Counted from the stretch's first letter, positions 32,201 through 41,346 are shown. The stretch is 64,000 bases of DNA from Streptomyces liliiviolaceus (GCF_018070025.1 NZ_JAGPYQ010000001.1:5890001-5954000); one strand, 5' to 3'. Numbers and translations: made by a program. Notes: a model not told the origin generated them from the sequence alone.

Positions 32201-32647
32201 ATGACTGATGACGCCGGTCCCGGCCAGGACGCACTGCTTCGACTCCTCTCCGAGTACGACGGCGGGGTGCTCACCACGCTCAAGCGCGACGGACGCCCAC
32301 AGCTGTCCAACGTCAACCACGCGTACTACCCCGACGAGCGGATCGTGCGCGTGTCGCTCACCGACGGCCGCGCCAAGACGCGCAATCTGCGCCGCGATCC
32401 CCGGGCCTCGTACCACGTGACCAGCGCGGACCGCTGGGCCTACACCGTCGCCGAGGGCGTCGCCGATCTCTCGCCCGTGGCCCGCGAGCCCGGCGACGAG
32501 ACCGTGGAGGAACTGATCCGGCTCTACCGGGACGTACAGGGCGAACATCCCGACTGGGACGACTACCGGGCCGCGATGGTCCGCGACGGGCGGCTCGTCC
32601 TGCGGCTGCGCGTGGAGCGGGCGTACGGCATTCCGCTCGCCCGCTGA
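32201..32647 (+). CDS. PPOX class F420-dependent oxidoreductase
   Basis: This 148-residue split-barrel flavin-fold protein begins 'ALLRLLSEYDGGVLTTLKRDGRPQLSNVNHAYYPDERIVRVSLTDGRAKTRNLRRDPRASYHV'. The 'TTLKRDGRPQLS', 'KTRNLRRDPR' and 'YTVAEGVADLSP' motifs are typical of the F420-dependent PPOX-class group in actinobacteria. It probably reduces an unidentified small molecule with F420H2. ATG 32201 was chosen over the longer frame from 32144. Confidence 0.88.
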   Translation: MTDDAGPGQDALLRLLSEYDGGVLTTLKRDGRPQLSNVNHAYYPDERIVRVSLTDGRAKTRNLRRDPRASYHVTSADRWAYTVAEGVADLSPVAREPGDETVEELIRLYRDVQGEHPDWDDYRAAMVRDGRLVLRLRVERAYGIPLAR

Positions 32648-32727
32648 CCGATTCCCCGCCCGCCGACAACCCCTGTTCTTGGTCTGTACCTGACGATGGT
32701 CTGCCGCTAGGCTCTGCCCCGCATGAG

Positions 32728-32743
32728 ATGAGAGCGCTCTCAT
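32728..32743. promoter_or_regulatory. Perfect 16-bp palindrome ATGAGAGCGCTCTCAT
   Basis: It is 50 bases upstream of the serine protease start. The centre GAGCGCTC and its overall shape match LacI-family operators such as the CebR box of Streptomyces (TGGGAGCGCTCCCA), differing at the outer positions. No LacI gene is adjacent, so a distant sugar-responsive repressor may control this protease. Confidence 0.75.
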
Positions 32744-32793
32744 AGTTCAGCTGTTCCGCCCCCACCTTGCTGGAACAACGAAGGGCCATCGCC

Positions 32794-33972
32794 TTGAGAC
32801 GCACCACGACCCTGAGCACCTGTCTGGCCTCCCTCCTCCTGATCGGCTCCTGGGCAGCCGTCGGCGCCGGATCCGCCTCGGCCGCCGACGCCCCCGACGC
32901 CGCCCCCACCTCCGCTTCGAAAGCTCCCGCTTCCGACGCCCTCATCGACGCCATGCGCCGGGACTTCGGGCTGACGAAGGCCGGCGCCGAGGCCCGTCTC
33001 GCCGCCGAGAAGACGGCGACGGCCGCCGAACCGAAGGCCGAGCGCGCGGCAGGCGCCGCGTACGGCGGCTCCTGGTTCGACGCCGACAGCGGGAAGTTGA
33101 CCGTCGCCGTCAAGGACGGCGCGTCCGCCGCCACGCTCGCCTCCGTGCGGGAGACCGGGGCGAGTGTCCGCACCGTCAAGTACAGCGCGCGGCAGCTCGA
33201 CGCGGCCAAGGCGCGCATCGACAAGCTGGCCGCGCCCGACGGGGTCAGCAACTGGTACGTCGACGCCGAGTCCAGCTCGGTCGTCGTGGGCGTCGTCGCC
33301 GGGCAGCGGGCTGACAACGATGTCCGGGCGTTCCTCGCGAAGGCGCGGGCCGGTGGTTCGGTCGCCGTCACCGTCGAGGAGACCGCGTCGGCGCCCGAGA
33401 CGTTCGCGGCCGGGACCGTCGGCGGCGACCCGTTCTACACCGGCAACGTGCGCTGTTCCATCGGCTTCTCCGTGCACGGCGGGTTCGTCACCGCGGGGCA
33501 CTGCGGTGGGGCCGGGCAGGGTGTCAGTGGCTGGGACCGCTCGTACATAGGCAACATCCAGGGGTCGTCGTTCCCCGACAACGACTACGCGTGGGTGAAC
33601 GTCGGCAGCGGGTGGTGGACCGTGCCCGTCGTGCTCGGCTGGGGCACCGTGTCCGACCAGCTCGTGCGGGGCTCCAACGAGGCGCCGATCGGGGCGTCCA
33701 TCTGCCGGTCGGGGTCGACCACGCACTGGCACTGCGGGAACGTGCTGGCGAAGAACGAGACGGTCAACTACAGCCAGGGCGCTGTGCATCAGATGACCAA
33801 GACGAGTGTCTGTGCGGAGCCCGGTGACTCGGGTGGGTCGTTCATCAGCGGTGACCAGGCGCAGGGGGTCACTTCCGGTGGGTGGGGGAACTGCTCCACC
33901 GGTGGTGAGACCTGGTACCAGCCGATCAACGAGATCCTCAACCGGTATGGGTTGACGTTGCACACGGCGTGA
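32794..33972 (+). CDS. Secreted streptogrisin-like serine protease (S1 family)
   Basis: A TTG at 32794 preceded by GAAGGG gives 392 residues with a clean signal peptide ('LASLLLIGSWAAVGAGSASA'). A prodomain of about 170 residues ('ALIDAMRRDFGLTKAGAEARL', then an alpha-lytic-type pro region) precedes the mature chymotrypsin-fold protease. The catalytic triad is His236 ('VTAGHCG'), Asp264 ('DNDYAWV') and Ser346 ('EPGDSGGSF'), and paired cysteines (221/237, 304/314, 340/367) are in the streptogrisin positions. The prodomain should act as an intramolecular foldase. It is an extracellular degradative enzyme. Confidence 0.93.
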   Translation: MRRTTTLSTCLASLLLIGSWAAVGAGSASAADAPDAAPTSASKAPASDALIDAMRRDFGLTKAGAEARLAAEKTATAAEPKAERAAGAAYGGSWFDADSGKLTVAVKDGASAATLASVRETGASVRTVKYSARQLDAAKARIDKLAAPDGVSNWYVDAESSSVVVGVVAGQRADNDVRAFLAKARAGGSVAVTVEETASAPETFAAGTVGGDPFYTGNVRCSIGFSVHGGFVTAGHCGGAGQGVSGWDRSYIGNIQGSSFPDNDYAWVNVGSGWWTVPVVLGWGTVSDQLVRGSNEAPIGASICRSGSTTHWHCGNVLAKNETVNYSQGAVHQMTKTSVCAEPGDSGGSFISGDQAQGVTSGGWGNCSTGGETWYQPINEILNRYGLTLHTA

Positions 33973-34060
33973 TGTTGGCGCGGTTTTGTCGGACGGGCTC
34001 CGTCGCCGGGAGGTGGCGGGGCCTGTTCGCTCCGCGGGTTCGCTCCGCTGGGTGGTGTCG

Positions 34061-34104
34061 TGTGCGGGTCGGTGGGGGCTGGTCGCGCAGTTCCCCGCGC
34101 CCCT
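34061..34104 (+). repeat. Dispersed GC element, first of two adjacent copies
   Basis: 'tgtgcgggtcggtgggggct' plus GCGCAGTTCCCCGCGCCCCT. With the next copy it fills the middle of the 33973-34343 intergenic stretch between the protease and mannosidase genes, which has no other recognisable feature. Confidence 0.85.
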
Positions 34105-34136
34105 GGGGGGGGTGGCCGTTCGACGTCGAGTGACCG

Positions 34137-34172
34137 TCCGTGGGGGTTGCTCGCGCCGTTCCCCGCGCCCCT
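34137..34172 (+). repeat. Dispersed GC element, second copy, diverged
   Basis: 'gtccgtgggggttgctcgcgc' plus CGTTCCCCGCGCCCCT, followed by TGCGGGGC, which can pair with the GCCCC part. It lies 33 bases after the first copy in the same orientation. Confidence 0.78.
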
Positions 34173-34343
34173 TGCGGGGCTTGGGTGTGCGCTGGGGGTT
34201 CATCGGGCGTTCATCGAGGTTGGCGGTTTTGGCGGGGGTGTGCGTGGTTCGGGGGCCTACTCTCGTCGGCGGCACTCCGCGGGGCCGGTCCGCTGTCAGG
34301 CGGCCGGCCGCGCCGCCCGTCCACACGGAAGGTTTCCTCGCAC

Positions 34344-36785
34344 ATGGTCCTCAGATCCACCGCCGTGTCGCGGAGGTTCGGCAGGAGAGCCGCCGCTCTC
34401 GCGCTGACCACCGCGCTCGCCGCCGCACTGCCCGGGCCGGTCTCCGCGGCGGCCGACGCCGCCGCGCCCGCCCGCCCCACCGCGTACGTCGATCCGCTCA
34501 TCGGTACGGCGAACGGGGGCAACACCTACCCGGGCGCCAACCTCCCGTACGGGATGATCGGTTGGTCGCCCACCAGTACCCGGGGCGACCAGACCAGCAC
34601 CGGCGCGGCCAACGGCTACGAGTACGGGGCGACCCGGCTGCGCGGGCTGAGCCTCACGCATGTGAACGGCGCGGGCTGCAACCCGGGGGCCGCGGGCGAC
34701 GTACCGATCATGCCGTTCGTCGGAGACGTCACCTCGTCGCCCTCGGCGGACACCACGGACGCCGTGTACGCGGCCAACTTCTCGCACGCCGACGAGCGGG
34801 CCGTGCCCGGCCGTTACTCCGTCGGTCTCGACTCCGGCGCCCGCGCCGACCTCGCGGTGTCGCAGCGGGCCGGCGTCGCCGACTTCACGTTCCCCGCCGA
34901 CAAGCCCGCCAACCTGCTCTTCCGGGTCTCCAACTCCCTCAACGGGAGCGAGGACGCGGAGGTGAAGATCGACCAGGCCCATCGCAAGGTGACCGGGTCG
35001 GTGCTGACGGGCGCGTTCTGCGGTCGGCGTGCCAACGGCGGTACCAACAACCGCAAGAGCTACTACCGGCTCTACTTCACCGCCTCCTTCGACCGCGCGT
35101 TCTCCAGCACGGGTACGTGGAAGGACGGCACCCTCTCCCCCGGTTCCACCACGGGCGGTGGCGGCGAGGGCTACGCCACGGGCGCCGACCGCGCGGGCCG
35201 CGGCTCGGGCGGCTATGTCGGCTTCGACACCGGGTCCGACAACGATGTCCACATGCGGCTCGGCATCTCGTACGTGAGTCTCGCGGGCGCCGAGGCCAAC
35301 CTCCGCGAGGAGATAAAGCCGCGAGCGAGCGTCGACCAGGTGGCGGCGGCCGGGAGCCGGGCCTGGGACCGTGAGCTGCGGTCCGTGCGGATCGGGGGCG
35401 GCAGTGAAGCTCAGCGGACCGCCTTCTACACCGCCCTCTATCACTCCCTCCAGCAGCCCAACCTGGTCAGCGACACCGACGGGCGTTATCCCGGCATGGA
35501 CGGGAAGGCCCATCGGATCGAGCGTGGACAGGGGGCGCAGTACAGCAACTTCTCGGGCTGGGACCAGTACCGGGCGCAGATCCAGCTGCTCGCGCTGCTC
35601 AAGCCGCGTATCGCCGGGGACTTCGCCCAGTCGCTGTACAACTTCGCCGAGCAGAACGGCGGGGTCTGGGACCGGTGGGTGCACATCAACGGCCCGACGC
35701 ATGTCATGACCGGTGACCCGACGGCCGCCACGCTCGCCACCTTCTACGCCATGGGTGTGCGCAACTTCGACTACCGCGGCGCCTTCGACTCGCTGGCGAA
35801 GCAGGCCACCGTGCCGCACCCCGACGGGCTCTCCGACGCGGGCTGCCCCGGCCAGTGCACCGGCCAACGGCCCAACCTGGCGCAGTACATGACCTCCGGG
35901 TACGCGGCGCAGGACGTCTGCCACTGCTGGGGCGGTGCCGCCGAGACCCTGGAGGACTCGGTCGCCGACGACGCGCTCGGCCGCTGGGCGAAGCTGCTGG
36001 GCCGTGACGAGCAGGCCGCCTACTTCGCCGATCGGGGCGGCTGGTGGCGCAACGTCTACAACTCCGCCGCGACGGACGGGGCGGGCATCGACGGTTACAT
36101 CCAGGCGCGCAACCTGGACGGGTCGTGGGTCACGCCGTTCAGCCCCGGCAGCGACCGAGGGTTCGCCCAGGGCACGAGTGCCACGTACACCTGGATGGTG
36201 CCGCAGGACGTGCAGGGGCTCGCCGAGGCGATGGGCGGGCGTGAGGTGGCCGCCGGGCGGCTCGACGGCTTCTTCCACAAGGCCGACGGGTCCTGGTCGG
36301 TCAAGGGCGGCGACGCGCTGCGCTACGACCCGACCAACGAGCCCGGCATCCATGCCCCCTGGCTCTACAACGCGCTCGGCCAGCCGTGGAAGACCCAGGC
36401 GACCGTCCGGCAGATCCTCGACACCGTCTACGGCACGGGTCCCACGGGACTGCCCGGCAACGACGACCTCGGCACCATGTCCGCCTGGTACGTCTTCTCG
36501 GCGCTCGGCGTCTACCCGCAGACGCCGGGCAGCGCCAACCTCCTGCTGGGCGCGCCGCTGTTCCCGCACGCCGTGATCGACCGGCCCGGCCGCGACCTCG
36601 TCATCGACGCGCCCGCCGCCGACGCCACGCACGCGTATGTGGGCGGCGTGCGGCTCAACGGCCGTACGCACGACCGGTCCTGGACGGACGGGAGCCTGCT
36701 GCGGACGGGTGGCACGCTCAAGTTCACGCTGGCCACGGAGCCGGACACCACGTGGGCGACCGCGCCCGCCGGACTACCCTGCTGA
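34344..36785 (+). CDS. Secreted GH92 family alpha-1,2-mannosidase
   Basis: This 813-residue protein starts at ATG 34344 with GGAAGG upstream. A signal peptide ('FGRRAAALALTTALAAALPGPVSAAA') precedes the two-domain GH92 fold: the N-terminal beta-sandwich begins 'YVDPLIGTANGGNTYPGANLPYGMIGWSP', and the (alpha/alpha)6 domain contains 'FYTALYHSLQQPNLVSDTDGRYPGMDG', 'FSGWDQYRAQIQLLALL', 'VCHCWGGAAETLEDSVADDALGRWAKLLG' and 'GNDDLGTMSAWYVFSALGVYPQTPGS'. GH92 enzymes are calcium-dependent exo-mannosidases that trim N-glycans or mannans. It ends at a hairpin terminator shared with the DUF1206 gene. Confidence 0.93.
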   Translation: MVLRSTAVSRRFGRRAAALALTTALAAALPGPVSAAADAAAPARPTAYVDPLIGTANGGNTYPGANLPYGMIGWSPTSTRGDQTSTGAANGYEYGATRLRGLSLTHVNGAGCNPGAAGDVPIMPFVGDVTSSPSADTTDAVYAANFSHADERAVPGRYSVGLDSGARADLAVSQRAGVADFTFPADKPANLLFRVSNSLNGSEDAEVKIDQAHRKVTGSVLTGAFCGRRANGGTNNRKSYYRLYFTASFDRAFSSTGTWKDGTLSPGSTTGGGGEGYATGADRAGRGSGGYVGFDTGSDNDVHMRLGISYVSLAGAEANLREEIKPRASVDQVAAAGSRAWDRELRSVRIGGGSEAQRTAFYTALYHSLQQPNLVSDTDGRYPGMDGKAHRIERGQGAQYSNFSGWDQYRAQIQLLALLKPRIAGDFAQSLYNFAEQNGGVWDRWVHINGPTHVMTGDPTAATLATFYAMGVRNFDYRGAFDSLAKQATVPHPDGLSDAGCPGQCTGQRPNLAQYMTSGYAAQDVCHCWGGAAETLEDSVADDALGRWAKLLGRDEQAAYFADRGGWWRNVYNSAATDGAGIDGYIQARNLDGSWVTPFSPGSDRGFAQGTSATYTWMVPQDVQGLAEAMGGREVAAGRLDGFFHKADGSWSVKGGDALRYDPTNEPGIHAPWLYNALGQPWKTQATVRQILDTVYGTGPTGLPGNDDLGTMSAWYVFSALGVYPQTPGSANLLLGAPLFPHAVIDRPGRDLVIDAPAADATHAYVGGVRLNGRTHDRSWTDGSLLRTGGTLKFTLATEPDTTWATAPAGLPC

Positions 36786-36810
36786 CCTGCTGACCTGCTG
36801 CCGAACATGG

Positions 36811-36849
36811 GTGTGGCCCCGGATCCGGAGGACGGATTCGGGGCCACAC
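36811..36849. terminator. Bidirectional hairpin terminator
   Basis: GTGTGGCCCCGGATCCG and CGGATTCGGGGCCACAC pair over 17 positions, with one mismatch or G-T pair, around a GAGGA loop. It sits 25 bases after the mannosidase stop and 18 bases beyond the stop of the opposing DUF1206 gene. Confidence 0.85.
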
Positions 36850-36866
36850 CTGTGTCGGGCAGCCGG

Positions 36867-37694
36867 TCAGACCTTGCGGTACCGGGCCATCGCGAACGAG
36901 AACAGACCGAAGAGCATCAGGCCGACGGCTATCAGCACCAGCAGCCAGGGCCCGGCCGGGGTCTCGGTGAACGAGCGCAGGGTGTCGTCCATGCCCTTGG
37001 CCTTGTCCGGCTCGTAGTCCCAGGCCGCGCGGACCGCGAAGCCGCCGGCGACGGCGAACACCAGACCGCGGGACACACCGCCGCCGATGCCCGTCACGTC
37101 GACCGCCTGGCGCACCCGGTGCGACATCGCGCCGAGCCTCATGTGCTTGTGGTACTTGCGGCGGATGGCCTGCACGGCCATCCAGACGCCCGCGCAGCCG
37201 ATCACCACGCCCGCCACACCCACGATCCACTGCCCGGCGGGCAGGTCCATGGCCTTGGCCGTGGCGTCCCGGGACTTGCCGTCGCTGGAACCGCTGCCGC
37301 CGGCGCCCGCGGCGAAGGAGATCACGGAGTAGGCGACGAAGCCGTAGAACACGGCCCGTGCCGCCGACGCCAGCCTCTTCTTCGCCTTGTCGCCGTCGGG
37401 GCCCGCCGCGCCGAAGACCGCCTCCGACAGCCGCCACAGCGCCATGCCGACCAGTCCGACGGCCAGCGCCCAGAGCACGACCTCCCCGAAGGGCTTGCCC
37501 GCGACCTCCTGGAGCGCGCCGCCCTGGTCCGCCTGTTTTCCGCCGTCGCCGAAGGCGATCTGCAGTGCCAGCAGACCCACCAACAAGTAGATGACACCGC
37601 GCGCGGTGAACCCCGCCCGCGCCGCCCCCTCGATGGCCGGGGCAGCCTTCTGCTTCCCCGCCCGGCTGCCTCGTGTCAACGTGCTTGCGTTCAT
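36867..37694 (-). CDS. DUF1206 family membrane protein
   Basis: The second of two adjacent ATGs (37694) is better spaced from GGGAGG and gives 275 residues. Three homologous units of two transmembrane helices each are visible, each starting 'ARAGFTARGVIYLLVGLLALQIAFG', 'ASAARAVFYGFVAYSVISFAAG' and 'GGGVSRGLVFAVAGGFAVRAAW', which is the DUF1206 triplication. The repeated Arg-G-(V/L) start of each unit is characteristic. Function is unknown; the family is widespread in actinobacteria and cyanobacteria. It is divergent from the receiver-flavoprotein operon. Confidence 0.88.
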   Translation of the reverse strand: MNASTLTRGSRAGKQKAAPAIEGAARAGFTARGVIYLLVGLLALQIAFGDGGKQADQGGALQEVAGKPFGEVVLWALAVGLVGMALWRLSEAVFGAAGPDGDKAKKRLASAARAVFYGFVAYSVISFAAGAGGSGSSDGKSRDATAKAMDLPAGQWIVGVAGVVIGCAGVWMAVQAIRRKYHKHMRLGAMSHRVRQAVDVTGIGGGVSRGLVFAVAGGFAVRAAWDYEPDKAKGMDDTLRSFTETPAGPWLLVLIAVGLMLFGLFSFAMARYRKV

Positions 37695-37871
37695 CATTGC
37701 CTCCCGTCTCCGGTTGCCCCGGGTCGGCCGTACGACACCCGGCGGGCCCTGGCGGGCGGTACGTCCCTTTTCCGAAGCGGACCGGGGGGATCGAACATAC
37801 GATGGGCGTGCAACTGGAAGGGCGCCCCGCGCATCCGCGCGAGGACGCCGACCTCTCGGGGTGGGAGACGA

Positions 37872-39548
37872 ATGGCACAGGGCACAGACGCAGCACGGAC
37901 CGTCATCCTGACCGTGGACGACGACCCGGGAGTTTCGCGTGCCGTAGCCCGTGACCTGCGACGCCGTTACGGCGAGACGTACCGTATCGTGCGCGCGGAG
38001 TCCGGCGAGAGTGCTCTCGAAGCGCTGCGCGAGCTGAAGCTGCGCGGTGATCTCGTCGCGGTGATCCTGGCGGACTACCGCATGCCGCAGATGAACGGGA
38101 TCGAGTTCCTTGAGCAGGCCCTGGACGTGTACCCGAGTGCGCGCCGGGTGCTGCTGACCGCGTACGCGGACACGAACGCGGCGATCGACGCGATCAACGT
38201 GGTGGACCTGGACCACTACCTCCTCAAGCCCTGGGATCCGCCCGAGGAGAAGCTCTATCCCGTCCTGGACGACCTGCTGGCCGCCTGGCGGACCTCCGAC
38301 CACCGGGCCGTGCCGATCACGAAGGTCGTCGGCCACCGCTGGTCCGCGCGGTCCTCGGACGTACGGGAGTTCCTGGCCCGCAACCAGGTGCCGTACCGCT
38401 GGTACTCGTCGGACGAGCCGGAGGGCAAGCGGCTGCTGGCCTGCGCGGAGCAGGACGGCGAGCGGCTGCCGCTCGTGGTCACCGCCGACGGGGCGGTGCT
38501 GGTGGAGCCCGACGATCAGCAACTGGCCGCCCAGGTGGGGCTCGCCACGACGCCGACCGCCGAGTTCTACGACCTGGTCGTCATCGGCGGCGGCCCGGCC
38601 GGACTCGGCGCTGCGGTGTACGGCGCCTCGGAGGGGCTGCGGACGGTCCTCGTGGAGCGTTCCGCGACCGGCGGGCAGGCGGGGCAGAGCTCGCGCATCG
38701 AGAACTATCTGGGCTTCCCGGACGGGGTGTCCGGGGCGCAGCTCACCGACCGGGCCCGGCGGCAGGCGTCGAAGTTCGGCGCCGAGATCCTGACCGCGCG
38801 GGAGGTGACCGGCCTGGAGGTCACGGGCGCGGCGCGCACCGTGCGGTTCTCGGACGGTTCGGCGATCTCCGCGCACTGCGTGATCCTGGCGACGGGCGTC
38901 TCGTACCGGCAGCTGGAGTCGCCGGGCGCCGGGGACCTGACCGGCTGCGGGGTCTTCTACGGGTCGGCACTGACCGAGGCCCCCGCGTGCCAGGGCCAGG
39001 ACGTGTACATCGTCGGCGGGGCGAACTCCGCCGGGCAGGCCGCGATGTACCTGGCCAGGGGGGCGAAGTCGGTCACCCTGCTGGTGCGCGGCCCGTCCCT
39101 GGCGGCGTCGATGTCCCACTATCTGATCGAGCAGATCTCGAACGCGCCGAACATCTCGGTGCGCACCGGGACGGTCGTCGACGCGGTGCACGGTTCCGAC
39201 CATCTGGAACAGCTGACGCTGCGCGATCTGGCGAGCGGCCACACCGAACTCGTCGACGCGCAGTGGATGTTCGTGTTCATCGGCGCCGCGCCGCTGACGG
39301 ACTGGCTGGACGGCACGGTCCTGCGGGACGAGCGCGGGTTCATCGTCGCGGGGCCCGATCTGGCCGTCGGTGGGGAGTCGCCGCCCGACTGGGAGCTGGA
39401 CCGGCCGCCGTACCACCTGGAGACCAATGTGCCCGGGGTGTTCGTGGCGGGTGACGCGCGCGCCGAGTCGGCCAAGCGTGTCGCCTCCGCCGTAGGAGAG
39501 GGAGCCATGGCCGTGATGCTCGTCCACCGGTATCTGGAGCAGTCATGA
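37872..39548 (+). CDS. Receiver domain fused to thioredoxin-reductase-like flavoprotein
   Basis: This 558-residue protein starts at ATG 37872. Residues 10-140 are a response-regulator receiver (Asp16/Asp17/Asp18, phospho-acceptor Asp68 in 'VILADYRMPQMNG', Lys119 in 'LLKPWD'). Residues about 150-225 resemble a small thioredoxin-like segment ('VREFLARNQVPYRWYSSDEPEGKRLLACA'). Residues 233-558 are an FAD/NADPH oxidoreductase of the TrxB type ('DLVVIGGGPAGLGAAVYGASEGLRT', 'GQAGQSSRIENYLGFP', 'VYIVGGANSAGQAAMYLARG', 'FVAGDARAESAKRVASAVGEG'). The CxxC of true thioredoxin reductases is absent. It is coupled by ATGA to the following kinase, which may phosphorylate the receiver. Confidence 0.92.
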   Translation: MAQGTDAARTVILTVDDDPGVSRAVARDLRRRYGETYRIVRAESGESALEALRELKLRGDLVAVILADYRMPQMNGIEFLEQALDVYPSARRVLLTAYADTNAAIDAINVVDLDHYLLKPWDPPEEKLYPVLDDLLAAWRTSDHRAVPITKVVGHRWSARSSDVREFLARNQVPYRWYSSDEPEGKRLLACAEQDGERLPLVVTADGAVLVEPDDQQLAAQVGLATTPTAEFYDLVVIGGGPAGLGAAVYGASEGLRTVLVERSATGGQAGQSSRIENYLGFPDGVSGAQLTDRARRQASKFGAEILTAREVTGLEVTGAARTVRFSDGSAISAHCVILATGVSYRQLESPGAGDLTGCGVFYGSALTEAPACQGQDVYIVGGANSAGQAAMYLARGAKSVTLLVRGPSLAASMSHYLIEQISNAPNISVRTGTVVDAVHGSDHLEQLTLRDLASGHTELVDAQWMFVFIGAAPLTDWLDGTVLRDERGFIVAGPDLAVGGESPPDWELDRPPYHLETNVPGVFVAGDARAESAKRVASAVGEGAMAVMLVHRYLEQS

Positions 39549-40993
39549 GCGGGCGGCCGATGCCGTGCGACATCAAGGAACTCGGCACGCTGTTCCTGTT
39601 CGAGAAGCTGGACGCCGAGCAGTTGGGGCGGCTGTGCAGCGAGGGCCGGGTGGAGCTGTTCGAGCCCGGTTACGTCTACGAGGAGGGCGAGCCGGCCACC
39701 TGCTTCTTCGTCCTCCTGGAGGGCACGCTCGTCATGTCGCGGCGGGTCGGCGGCGACGACGTGGAGATCAACCGCACCTCCCAGCGCGGGGTGTACGCGG
39801 GCGCCATGCAGGCCTATCTGGCGGCCCCCGAGGAGGCGCGCTACAAGGGCTCGCTGCGGGTCACCGAGCCCTCGCGGTTCTTCATCCTGCCCGCGGAGAC
39901 GTTCTCCGCGGTGCTGCGGGAGTGGTTCCCGATGGCCGTGCATCTGCTGGAGGGGCTGTTCTTCGGCAGTCAGAACACCCAGCGGACCATCGGCCAGCGT
40001 GAGCGGCTGCTGGCGCTCGGCTCGCTGTCCGCGGGACTGACGCACGAGCTGAACAACCCGGCCGCGGCGGCGGTCCGGGCCACCTCCGCGCTGCGCGGCC
40101 GGGTGGCCGGGATGCGGCACAAGCTCGGCATGATCGCGGCGGGCCCGTACGCGCGCGACGCCCTGGAGACACTGGTCGAGATCCAGGAGCGTACGGCGGA
40201 GCAGGTCGCCAAGGCGACGCCCCTGAGCCCGCTGGAGGCCTCCGACCGGGAGGACGCGCTGGGCGACTGGTTCGACGACCACGGCATCGCGGGCGGCTGG
40301 GAGCTGGCTCCGACGTTCGTGCAGGCCGGGCTGGACATCGACTGGCTGGACCAGGTGGCGGCGACCGTGGACGAGGGAACGCTGGAAGGCGCGGTCCGGT
40401 GGCTCAACTACACGGTCGAGACGGAGTTGTTGATGAACGAGATCGAGGACTCCACGACCCGCGTCTCGAACCTCGTGAACGCGGCCAAGCAGTACTCGCA
40501 GCTCGACCGGGCGCCCTACCAGGTCGCCGATGTGCACGAACTGCTCGACAGCACCCTGATGATGCTCGCCGGGAAGATCGGATCGGGCGTCCGGATCGTC
40601 AAGGACTACGACCGGTCGCTGCCCCGGATCCCCGCCTACCCGGGCGAGTTGAACCAGGTGTGGACGAACCTCATCGACAACGCCGCCTCGGCGATGGGCG
40701 GCGAGGGCACGCTCACCGTGCGCACCGCGCTCGAACGGGAGCAGTTGCTCGTCGAGTTCCGCGACACGGGTCCGGGGGTGCCGGAGGAGATCCGCGGCCG
40801 GATCTTCGACCCGTTCTTCACCACGAAGCCCGTGGGCGAGGGCACCGGGCTCGGCCTCGACATCTCCTGGCGCATCGTCGTGAACAAACACCACGGGCAT
40901 CTGCAGGTGCACTCCGAGCCCGGCGACACCCGCTTCCAGGTCTTCCTCCCGCTCACCGCGGAGGAATCCGACACCCCTCAGGAGACTTCATGA
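39545..40993 (+). CDS. Histidine kinase with N-terminal cyclic-nucleotide-binding domain
   Basis: This 482-residue cytosolic protein has residues 10-145 as a cNMP-binding fold ('LGTLFLFEKLDAEQLGRLCSEGRVELFEPGYVYEEGEPATCFFVLLEGTL'). A dimerisation helix follows with phospho-acceptor His167 in 'SAGLTHELNNPAAAAVR', an inserted helical region, and an HATPase domain ('LNQVWTNLIDNAASAMGG', 'DTGPGVPEEIRGRIFDPFFTTKPVGEGTGLGLDI'). It overlaps both neighbours by ATGA, so three products are made together. The partner receiver is most likely that of the upstream flavoprotein. The cNMP domain lacks an obvious phosphate-binding cassette, so cAMP binding is uncertain. Confidence 0.9.
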   Translation: MSGRPMPCDIKELGTLFLFEKLDAEQLGRLCSEGRVELFEPGYVYEEGEPATCFFVLLEGTLVMSRRVGGDDVEINRTSQRGVYAGAMQAYLAAPEEARYKGSLRVTEPSRFFILPAETFSAVLREWFPMAVHLLEGLFFGSQNTQRTIGQRERLLALGSLSAGLTHELNNPAAAAVRATSALRGRVAGMRHKLGMIAAGPYARDALETLVEIQERTAEQVAKATPLSPLEASDREDALGDWFDDHGIAGGWELAPTFVQAGLDIDWLDQVAATVDEGTLEGAVRWLNYTVETELLMNEIEDSTTRVSNLVNAAKQYSQLDRAPYQVADVHELLDSTLMMLAGKIGSGVRIVKDYDRSLPRIPAYPGELNQVWTNLIDNAASAMGGEGTLTVRTALEREQLLVEFRDTGPGVPEEIRGRIFDPFFTTKPVGEGTGLGLDISWRIVVNKHHGHLQVHSEPGDTRFQVFLPLTAEESDTPQETS

Positions 40994-41346
40994 CCACCTC
41001 TGACACCGCCGGAATCGACCCGAGCGTGCCGCCCAGCGGCACGGGCTGCGTCGAGTGCGAGGCCGCGCAGGGCTGGTGGTTCCATCTGCGGCGCTGCACC
41101 CAGTGCGGCCATGTCGGCTGTTGCGACGACTCGCCCTCGAAGCACGCCACGGCCCACCACCGGAGCACGGGCCACCCCTTCATCCGGAGCTTCGAGCCGG
41201 GCGAGGCCTGGTTCTGGAACTTCGAGACGTCCGAACTGTACGAGTCCGGGCCCGACCTCGCCCCGCCGCACAGCCACCCCGCCGACCAGCCCGCCCCCGG
41301 TCCCGCCGGACGGGTGCCGGCGAACTGGGCGCAGACGCTCCGCTGA
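40990..41346 (+). CDS. UBP-type zinc finger protein
   Basis: These 118 residues overlap the kinase stop by ATGA. Residues 18-75 form a ZnF-UBP domain with Cys20, Cys23, Cys36, Cys39, Cys44, His52, His56/57 and His62 in 'GCVECEAAQGWWFHLRRCTQCGHVGCCDDSPSKHATAHHRSTGHP'. In eukaryotes this domain grips the free C-terminus of ubiquitin (Gly-Gly). In bacteria it is found alone or beside kinases, and its ligand is unknown. The position at the end of the flavoprotein-kinase operon argues for a role in the same signalling path. Confidence 0.9.
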   Translation: MTTSDTAGIDPSVPPSGTGCVECEAAQGWWFHLRRCTQCGHVGCCDDSPSKHATAHHRSTGHPFIRSFEPGEAWFWNFETSELYESGPDLAPPHSHPADQPAPGPAGRVPANWAQTLR

